A stretch of DNA of 9,591 bases from an uncultured Angelakisella sp. (GTDB lineage: Bacteria > Bacillota > Clostridia > Oscillospirales > Ruminococcaceae). The notes below the pieces were generated by a model. That model was not told the DNA's origin and ran no database searches. It saw only the letters and a program-made list of their open reading frames with translations. Position 1 is the stretch's first letter. Each line of letters starts with the position of its first letter. Positions 5,100 to 9,591 of this stretch are shown in pieces. The translations under genes and the position numbers were made by a program. Location: NCBI GenBank assembly GCA_937914895.1, contig CALGIL010000291.1, positions 1 to 9,591 on the forward strand, in the 5' to 3' direction.

Positions 5100-5672
5100 A
5101 TGACTTTTCCGGAGCTTTTTTTGACGGCGGTGGGCCTGAGCATGGACGCCTTTGCGGCGGCCATCTGCATCGGCCTTGCCATGCCCAAAGCCACGCTGAA
5201 AAAATCGGCCGTGGTGGGGCTGTACTTCGGCGGGTTCCAGGGGGCCATGCCTTTGGCCGGCTTTTTGCTGGGCCACCAGTTTGCCAATAAAATCATCGCT
5301 TACGACCACTGGATCGCCTTTGTCCTGCTGGGCCTGATCGGCGGCAACATGATCCGGGAGAGCCTTTCCGCCGACGGCTGCTGCGGCTGCGAAGAGGACC
5401 TCTCCCTGGGCCCCCGGCGGATGCTGCCCCTGGCGGTGGCCACCAGCATCGACGCCCTGGCGGCAGGGGTTTCCTTTGCCTTTCTGGACGTGGACATCCT
5501 CCCCGCGGTGTCCTTTATTGCCGCGGCCACCTTTCTCCTGTCCGCGGCGGGGGTCAAGGTGGGCAACACCTTTGGGGCGCGGTACAAATCCAAGGCGGAG
5601 CTGGCGGGGGGCGTCATTCTTATCTCCATGGGCCTGAAGATTCTGCTGGAGCACCTGGGGATTTTGCAATAA
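5100..5672 (+). CDS. mntP: Manganese efflux pump MntP
   Basis: A 190-aa, six-helix inner-membrane exporter of Mn(II) (former DUF204), formed of two related halves. The hallmark Asp motifs are visible in both: [19 protein letters not shown] in helix 1 (Asp near residue 16) and [17 protein letters not shown] in the second half. A short Cys/acidic loop ([17 protein letters not shown]) links them. Length matches the family (about 190 aa). ATG 5100 was chosen because AGGGGG (5086-5091) lies 8 bases before it; an upstream in-frame TTG at 5082 sits inside the terminator T run. It is preceded by the Mn riboswitch. Its last 53 bases overlap the convergent amidase gene, with no terminator between them. 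Confidence 0.95.
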   Translation: MTFPELFLTAVGLSMDAFAAAICIGLAMPKATLKKSAVVGLYFGGFQGAMPLAGFLLGHQFANKIIAYDHWIAFVLLGLIGGNMIRESLSADGCCGCEEDLSLGPRRMLPLAVATSIDALAAGVSFAFLDVDILPAVSFIAAATFLLSAAGVKVGNTFGARYKSKAELAGGVILISMGLKILLEHLGILQ

Positions 5673-6222
5673 GAGGGTCCCACACACCGTACCACCGGCA
5701 GACGCCCCGGCACAGGGCCCGGGCGATCTCCCCCTTGTTTTCCACAAGCCACCGGGCGTCCTCCCCGTTGTCGTGGAAGGCAATTTCGGGGTACACCGAC
5801 ACCATGGGGGTGCGGATGATCTCGTAAAAATTCCTGCTGACCTGCACCCCGCGGCCCCTTTCGGGGCAGGGGTACACCTCCAGCAGGCTGTCGTACATCC
5901 TGCGGCAGGCCGCCTTGGCGGCGGGATGGTCATAGGCCAGTACCAGGGGGCCCCGGGCGGTCCCCTCCCGGGCGCCGCCGGTGGAGGCGTTGGTGTGGAT
6001 GGGCAGGTAATAGTCCGCGCCCCAGGCGATGGCCTCCCCCACCCGGGCGGCCAGGTCCTTTTCCGGCGCCCCGATCCTTACCCCAAAGCCCCGGGCCGCA
6101 AGCAGGGGGGCCAGCAGGGACGCCAGCTCCTCGCAGACGTCCTTTTCGTATGCCTCCATGCCCCAGTATCTGCCGTGGGGCCTTGGGCGGCGCTCCGGGG
6201 ACAGGTAAATTCGTTTATTCAT
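5620..6222 (-). CDS. N-acetylmuramoyl-L-alanine amidase (Amidase_3-like endolysin)
   Basis: A 200-aa protein that probably cleaves the MurNAc-L-Ala bond of peptidoglycan. It belongs to the phage/clostridial endolysin type beginning with K/RIYLSPxx. Visible hallmarks: an N-terminal GMEAYEKD segment carrying the first conserved Glu (E26), PIHTNAS (H76), and [10 protein letters not shown] (E146, H150). There is no signal peptide, so export would need the holin encoded directly upstream. Its start codon overlaps the holin stop (ATGAATAA), showing translational coupling. The conserved domain ends near CRWYGV (residue 180); the last 20 residues read antisense through the end of mntP and look like a run-on after loss of an earlier stop. 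No cell-wall-binding domain is seen. Confidence 0.88.
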   Translation of the reverse strand: MNKRIYLSPERRPRPHGRYWGMEAYEKDVCEELASLLAPLLAARGFGVRIGAPEKDLAARVGEAIAWGADYYLPIHTNASTGGAREGTARGPLVLAYDHPAAKAACRRMYDSLLEVYPCPERGRGVQVSRNFYEIIRTPMVSVYPEIAFHDNGEDARWLVENKGEIARALCRGVCRWYGVWDPLIAKSPGAPAESSGPWR

Positions 6223-6676
6223 CCCCCGGGTCCCCCTTTTTTTCGGCCCCGGCCTTTACCCACTGCACCGCCTTTAATAAAAAGGGGGGCAGGGCCACCC
6301 CGATGTCCCCGATGTTTTCCAGGATGGAGATGACCTCGTTGCAGATGAGCCACACGGCCACCAGGGCCGCCGCCAAAAAGTGGAAGGGCAGGGCGATGCC
6401 CACCGCCTCCCCGGCGTAAAGCATCAGCCAGTCCATCACCGCCCCCAAACCCACCAGCAGCCACATGCACACCTTTTTGACAATGCCCCGAAAGCCCACG
6501 TCGGACTGCCGCCGCTGTCCCCGGCAGGGGGCGGCCAGGTAGCCGGTGGCATAGTCCACCAGATTCAGGGCCGCCAGCACCGCCATGGGATAGGCCAGGG
6601 TCCCCAGCCGGGCGGTCAGGGCCCCCAGCCCCCCGGTGATAATTCCCTTCCATTTGGTCCAGTCCTGCTTTGTCAT
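6215..6676 (-). CDS. Phage-type holin (toxin secretion/phage lysis holin family)
   Basis: A 153-aa membrane protein with hydrophobic segments at about 13-48, 64-88 and 94-140. It shows the holin family pattern: NLVDYATGYLAA followed by GQRRQSDVGFRGIVKKV, then NEVISILENIGDIGVALP. Such holins oligomerise in the cytoplasmic membrane and release an endolysin or toxin. GGAGG lies 8 bases before ATG 6676. Its ATG overlaps the stop of the upstream 92-aa gene (ATGA), and its stop overlaps the amidase start, so the three are read as one unit. Loss of any other phage gene around it points to an orphan or domesticated cassette. Confidence 0.9.
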   Translation of the reverse strand: MTKQDWTKWKGIITGGLGALTARLGTLAYPMAVLAALNLVDYATGYLAAPCRGQRRQSDVGFRGIVKKVCMWLLVGLGAVMDWLMLYAGEAVGIALPFHFLAAALVAVWLICNEVISILENIGDIGVALPPFLLKAVQWVKAGAEKKGDPGDE

Positions 6677-6951
6677 GCGTTTTTCCTCCGTCCTCCCGTT
6701 TTTTCCCACGGTCCCCGGTGGACCTTGTCCATCCAAAAGCTCTCCCGGTACCGGCCGCCCTGGATGGTCACCCACTGGCCCTTGGGGTCCACATACACCA
6801 CCCGGCCCTCCAGCGCCTCCCTCAGGGGGCTCATGGCGCGGTCCCAGGTCTGGCGCGCCCAAACCTGCTCTCCCACGCAAAACCCGGCCGCCGCCCCGGC
6901 GCCCTCAGGGGCCGCGGCCACCGCCGTCCGGCCCCGCCCGCTCTGTTTCAT
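6673..6951 (-). CDS. Unknown small protein, first gene of the lysis cassette
   Basis: A 92-aa protein that I do not recognise as a named family. The N-terminal about 25 residues are Ala/Gly-rich and low in complexity. Residues 25-80 look like a small beta-barrel (SH3/KOW-like pattern): VGEQVWARQTW, then EGRVVYVDPKGQWVTIQ and GGRYRESFWMDKVH. No signal peptide or membrane segment is seen. GGAGG lies 6 bases before ATG 6951; another ATG at 6956 hits a stop at once. Its stop overlaps the holin start by ATGA. As the first gene after the SOS box it could be a timing or regulatory partner of the lysis proteins, or a leftover phage gene. Confidence 0.7.
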   Translation of the reverse strand: MKQSGRGRTAVAAAPEGAGAAAGFCVGEQVWARQTWDRAMSPLREALEGRVVYVDPKGQWVTIQGGRYRESFWMDKVHRGPWEKTGGRRKNA

Positions 6952-6976
6952 TCCATGCCTCCTCTCCGCCAAAGCC

Positions 6977-6990
6977 AGAACATATGTTCT
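6977..6990. promoter_or_regulatory. LexA/SOS box upstream of the lysis cassette
   Basis: AGAACATATGTTCT is a perfect 14-bp palindrome containing GAAC-N4-GTTC, the Bacillota LexA (DinR) box core; the B. subtilis consensus is close to CGAACATATGTTCG. It lies 26 bases upstream of the 92-aa gene and about 7-20 bases downstream of the predicted start site, where bound LexA would block transcription. Confidence 0.8.
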
Positions 6991-7003
6991 TGTCCTGCTT
7001 TTT

Positions 7004-7032
7004 ATTGTAGAGATTGGAACGGCCGGATGCAA
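7004..7032 (-). promoter_or_regulatory. Promoter of the holin-amidase cassette
   Basis: On the minus strand TTGCAT (7032-7027) is followed after 17 bases by TACAAT (7009-7004), giving a start near 6997. The -10 has one mismatch; the -35 keeps only TTG. The SOS box lies immediately downstream. Confidence 0.6.
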
Positions 7033-7231
7033 GCCCCCCGGATGTATCTGTCCCATGCCTTTCCCTTTTACTTTTTGCCCTTTGCAAAGCCCTCCTCCGC
7101 CTTTTTCCCCCCTGCAAACCGGCCCGCGCCCCGCGGGCCCATGGCCGGTACACCGCGCCCCGGAGCCGCTTTTTCCGCGAAAAAGCCGCCCGGCAAAGGG
7201 CGGCGTCAAACCGCAGGCTCAGCCGCCGGGC
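7033..7231. other. GC-rich spacer with hairpins between divergent promoters
   Basis: No gene found. Three hairpins can be drawn: GGCCCGCG/CGCGGGCC (7121-7139, 3-base loop), GCTTTTT/AAAAAGC (7168-7186, 5-base loop) and GCCGCCC/GGGCGGC (7185-7204, 6-base loop). None is followed by a T run on either strand, so they are not classic terminators. Confidence 0.4.
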
Positions 7232-7260
7232 TTTACAAACTGCCGCCGTGTTGTTATGAT
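7232..7260 (+). promoter_or_regulatory. Promoter of the lipoprotein gene
   Basis: TTTACA (7232-7237), 17 bases, TATGAT (7255-7260), giving a start near 7267, about 40 bases before the start codon. Confidence 0.75.
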
Positions 7261-7307
7261 AAGATTAGTTTATCTGCCAAGCAAACGAATGGATGGGGGG
7301 TTGGAAC

Positions 7308-7958
7308 ATGGGTAAAACGGGCCTGGGCCTTACGGTGTTATCCGTTTTGCTCATGGCGGCCCTGGCCGGGTGCGGCGGCAATCCGCCAAGCTCCAGCCAG
7401 GCGCCGCCGGAGGAGTATGTAAAACGCTACCCGGGGGAGTATTACACGGAGCTGTCGGATTACAGCAGCATTCACGTCGAAGACAAGGACGGCGGCGACA
7501 TCTCCCCCATCGCCATTGATTTATGGTATGCCGCCAACGAGATTTACGATGTGGACGACATGAAGATGTTTGACATGGAGTATAGCGACACCATCCTGCA
7601 CAACACGGCCTATAACGAGCTGTACAACTATGACGCCGTTGTAGGGGATGTTTTTACCCAGGCCGCCATCGCCCAGTTGGAAGGTGCCGGGCTGAACGAC
7701 ATTATGGAGCCCCTTATTGTAAAGCAGGACGGCAAAACCTACCGCAAGGCCCCCTATAAAACCGGCTACTCCTATTCCCGTGCTTTAACAGATATGCAGG
7801 TAAAGGAGCGCACGGGGGAACGGGTTACCCTTGCCGTGACTTATACCTTCACCGATCACAAGATCAGTGACGATGTTCCCGCCGACTTTACCATTGCCAA
7901 CGTGGACGGCATATGGCTGGTGGACGATTATGTCTGTCCGGGGACCCATCCGGGGTGA
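7308..7958 (+). CDS. Secreted lipoprotein of unknown function
   Basis: A 216-aa protein with a lipoprotein signal: Lys3, hydrophobic stretch 5-20 and lipobox L19-A-G-C22, so it should be lipid-anchored to the outer face of the membrane. A short Ser/Pro/Gln linker (about 25-35) precedes an acidic, Tyr/Asp-rich globular domain. The C-terminal part (DVFTQAAIAQLEG, KQDGKTYRKAPYKTGYSYSR, VTYTFTDHKISDDVPADFTI, GIWLVDDYVCPG) resembles cystatin/NTF2-like folds ending in a strand with W-L-V-D-D-Y. A relation to the IseA-type endopeptidase inhibitors is possible but not shown. ATG 7308 was chosen over in-frame ATG 7293 because GGGGGG (7295-7300) is 7 bases before it and the signal peptide then starts properly. 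Tandem terminators follow it. Confidence 0.85.
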   Translation: MGKTGLGLTVLSVLLMAALAGCGGNPPSSSQAPPEEYVKRYPGEYYTELSDYSSIHVEDKDGGDISPIAIDLWYAANEIYDVDDMKMFDMEYSDTILHNTAYNELYNYDAVVGDVFTQAAIAQLEGAGLNDIMEPLIVKQDGKTYRKAPYKTGYSYSRALTDMQVKERTGERVTLAVTYTFTDHKISDDVPADFTIANVDGIWLVDDYVCPGTHPG

Positions 7959-8059
7959 TTGGGGCCGCCGATTTGCCCGCTTCTTCCATTAAGGACACCT
8001 TTGGACCGGCCAAGCGGATCCTTGGCAGGCCAAGCCGGACCGTTTCCTTCCGCAAACCG

Positions 8060-8096
8060 AAAACGGTGAGGAAGCCTCACCGTTTTGATGGTTTTT
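8060..8096 (+). terminator. Terminator 1 after the lipoprotein gene (probably bidirectional)
   Basis: A perfect 12-bp stem, AAAACGGTGAGG (8060-8071) with CCTCACCGTTTT (8075-8086) and a 3-base loop, followed by GATGG and a T run (8091-8096). Since the stem carries A4 and T4 at its base, it could also stop the convergent carboxypeptidase transcript. Confidence 0.85.
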
Positions 8097-8100
8097 TGAG

Positions 8101-8125
8101 GCCGCCCCCTATGGGGCGGCTTTTT
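8101..8125 (+). terminator. Terminator 2 after the lipoprotein gene
   Basis: GCCGCCCC (8101-8108), loop CTAT, GGGGCGGC (8113-8120), then TTTTT. It is a second, back-to-back terminator on the plus strand, between the two convergent genes. Confidence 0.85.
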
Positions 8126-8173
8126 ATGGGGGAGAGAGCCCCGCCGCGGCAGCGTCAGCCCATCCCCTGTCCC

Positions 8174-9463
8174 CTATGTTCTGTGTCCGCGGGCCCTGCG
8201 GCGGCCCCGCCGTCCCGCCAGCAGCAGCCCGCCCACGGCCGGCGCCGCCAGCCCCCAGGAACCCCCGGGGAGCGCCGCGCCCGACCCGGCCCCCGCGCCC
8301 ATGATGCCGGCTGTCTGGTCCGGCGGGGGGTCCTCCAGCACCAGGTCCAGGGAGGTCAGGCTGTACGGCCAGCTGTCCTCTCCGCCGTCCTCCAGCACCA
8401 GGTCCAGGGTCAGCCGCTCCCCCCGGGACAGGGCCTCGGGGTCCGGCATCCGCACCCGGACGGCATCCTCCCGGGCCCCGCTGGGCAGAAGAAAGGACAC
8501 CTCCTCGCCGGCGGCGGGCACCACGGCCTTGTGGGTGCTGCCCTGGGTATCCGCAAGGGTGACTGTCTTGTCGTTGATGTCTGGGACCCGGACGCTGGAC
8601 CGCTGGAACTGCCCAAAGCCGTAGTCCAGCAGCTTTGCCGTGTCCACCACCGCATAGTCGGAATCCAGGATGATGACGATAAGGGTCCTGTCCTCCCGCC
8701 GCGCCGCCGTCATCAGGCAGTTGCCCGCCGAGGAGGTCCAGCCGGTTTTGGCGGCAATGGCGCCGGGGTAATAGCTGGCGGCACCGGGGACCACCATTTT
8801 GCTCAGGTGGGACAGCCCGCGGGCGCGGGATTTATTGGTGGCGGGGATGGTGTGGGACGCCGCCCCCGCAATCTGGGCAAAGCGGGGATCCTCCAGGGCC
8901 GCCCGGGTAATCTGCGCCATGTCATAAGCGGTGGTGTAATGGCGGCGGTCCGGCAGCCCGTGGGCGTTTTGGAAGTGGGTGTCCTCCAGCCCCAGGTCGG
9001 ACGCCGCCCCGTTCATCCAGCCCACAAATTCCTCCAGGCTCCCCGCCAGGTGGATGGCCACGGCGTTGGCCGCGTCGTTGGCCGAGGGCAGCATCATGGC
9101 GTACAGCAGCTCCTCCATGGTGGTCCGCTCCCCCACCCGCAGGCCGACGGTGGTGGATTCCCACATCCGGTCCATGGCCTGGGCCGGCATGGTCACCGCT
9201 TCGGTCAGGTCCCCCCGGCGCAGGGCCAGCAGGGTGGTCATAATCTTGGTCAGGCTGGCGGGCTGCATCCGCCGCCGCTCCTCCTTGCCGTACAGCACCT
9301 GCCCCGTGTCGGCGTCCATCAGCACCGCCGCCCCTGCCTCCACGGCGGGGGGCGTGCACCGCGGCCCTTCGTCCGCGGCCGCCGCCGTCGCCCCCGTCAC
9401 ACCCATCAGCCCCACAATTGCCCATGCCAGTATGGCTTTGCCCACCGCTTTCATCGCCGGCAT
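8174..9463 (-). CDS. D-alanyl-D-alanine carboxypeptidase (S11 family, DacF-like)
   Basis: A 429-aa secreted low-molecular-weight penicillin-binding protein that removes the terminal D-Ala from peptidoglycan stem peptides. The signal peptide covers about residues 1-30 (cut near AAAA-D). The catalytic motifs are complete: S70-LTK73, S127-A-N129 and K239-TG241. A PBP5-type C-terminal beta domain follows (about 285-380). The end is unusual: an LPGGS stretch (398-402), a short hydrophobic segment, then RRGRRRARGHR. It may serve as a membrane anchor or a degenerate sorting-type tail. ATG 9463 has GGAG only 2 bases away, and ATG 9454 has 11-base spacing, so MKAVGKAILAW (9454) is an equal choice. It is convergent with the lipoprotein gene. 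Confidence 0.95.
   Translation of the reverse strand: MPAMKAVGKAILAWAIVGLMGVTGATAAAADEGPRCTPPAVEAGAAVLMDADTGQVLYGKEERRRMQPASLTKIMTTLLALRRGDLTEAVTMPAQAMDRMWESTTVGLRVGERTTMEELLYAMMLPSANDAANAVAIHLAGSLEEFVGWMNGAASDLGLEDTHFQNAHGLPDRRHYTTAYDMAQITRAALEDPRFAQIAGAASHTIPATNKSRARGLSHLSKMVVPGAASYYPGAIAAKTGWTSSAGNCLMTAARREDRTLIVIILDSDYAVVDTAKLLDYGFGQFQRSSVRVPDINDKTVTLADTQGSTHKAVVPAAGEEVSFLLPSGAREDAVRVRMPDPEALSRGERLTLDLVLEDGGEDSWPYSLTSLDLVLEDPPPDQTAGIMGAGAGSGAALPGGSWGLAAPAVGGLLLAGRRGRRRARGHRT
8330..8409. repeat. 23-bp direct repeat inside the carboxypeptidase gene
   Basis: The same 23 bases occur at 8330-8352 and 8387-8409, 57 bp (19 codons) apart. On the minus strand both encode LDLVLED (about residues 352-358 and 372-378), so the repeat is in frame at the end of the beta domain. 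Confidence 0.7.
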
Positions 9464-9591
9464 TTCTCCCTTGTCTGCGTCAGTTTGGCCGCCCCGCGGG
9501 ACAGCCCAGTGGACCCAGTATACCGCGCCATTGTGACAAGAATATGAAACAATCCCTGGGAATGGCTGGATGGGAAAAAGTTACTGGAAAA
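9464..9591. other. Upstream region of the carboxypeptidase gene
   Basis: No gene. On the minus strand a TATACT occurs at about 9522-9517, but no -35 at normal spacing is convincing. An ATTGT/ACAAT inverted pair lies just upstream (about 9532-9554). Confidence 0.3.

Noticed and set aside
5010..5933. Minus-strand frame of 307 codons across mntP
   Set aside because: Shadow of mntP and of another frame of the amidase; no recognisable domain.
6380..7422. Plus-strand Pro/His-rich frames opposite the lysis cassette
   Set aside because: They are antisense to the holin and 92-aa genes, lack ribosome binding sites and cross the promoter region.
7913..9547. Long plus-strand frame of 544 codons
   Set aside because: It lies opposite the carboxypeptidase with intact SLTK, SAN and KTG motifs; the translation is Gly/Arg/His/Pro-rich, typical of GC-rich antisense.
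1..9591. CRISPR array, tRNA, rRNA, insertion sequence or integrase
   Set aside because: No regularly spaced repeats, no tRNA-like cloverleaf, no transposase or integrase reading frame was seen.

Overview
The window looks like a chromosomal segment of a GC-rich gut-type clostridium (Oscillospiraceae-like Bacillota). This rests on strong AGGAGG-type ribosome binding sites, a clostridial feo operon with a Cys-rich FeoB partner protein, a yybP-ykoY manganese riboswitch, a Bacillus-type SOS box and a D,D-carboxypeptidase of the DacF type. No genus is claimed.

Layout. Bases 1-2430 form a moderate-GC block. On the minus strand it holds a frameshifted DUF4342/UBA-like small membrane protein gene (1-370, runs off the edge) and a DtxR/MntR-family metal regulator (578-961). 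A divergent control region (962-1331) follows, with an extended -10 promoter and four copies of a GTTAG-N6-CTAAC box. On the plus strand come feoA (1332-1541), the remnant of a second feoA (about 1574-1726), a fifth box (1760-1775) and feoB (1800-4220). Base composition jumps inside feoB near 2400-2460, and everything downstream is much richer in GC. The feo operon continues with a 48-aa Cys-rich FeoB-associated protein (4233-4379) and a second DtxR-like protein that has lost every metal ligand (4410-4805). It ends at a 16-bp-stem terminator.

Next is a manganese module: promoter, yybP-ykoY riboswitch, terminator-like hairpin and mntP, the Mn(II) exporter (5100-5672). Iron uptake and manganese export are therefore adjacent, each with its own metal sensor: a protein repressor for feo and an RNA for mntP.

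Facing mntP on the minus strand is a three-gene, translationally coupled cassette: an unknown 92-aa protein, a phage-type holin and an Amidase_3-type amidase (6951 down to 5620). Its promoter is followed by a perfect palindromic LexA/SOS box (6977-6990). No capsid, tail, integrase or repressor genes are nearby, so this appears to be an orphan, DNA-damage-inducible lysis module. It is the most interesting system in the window.

The right end holds a secreted lipoprotein of unknown function (7308-7958) with a good promoter and tandem terminators. Convergent to it is a D-alanyl-D-alanine carboxypeptidase (8174-9463, minus).
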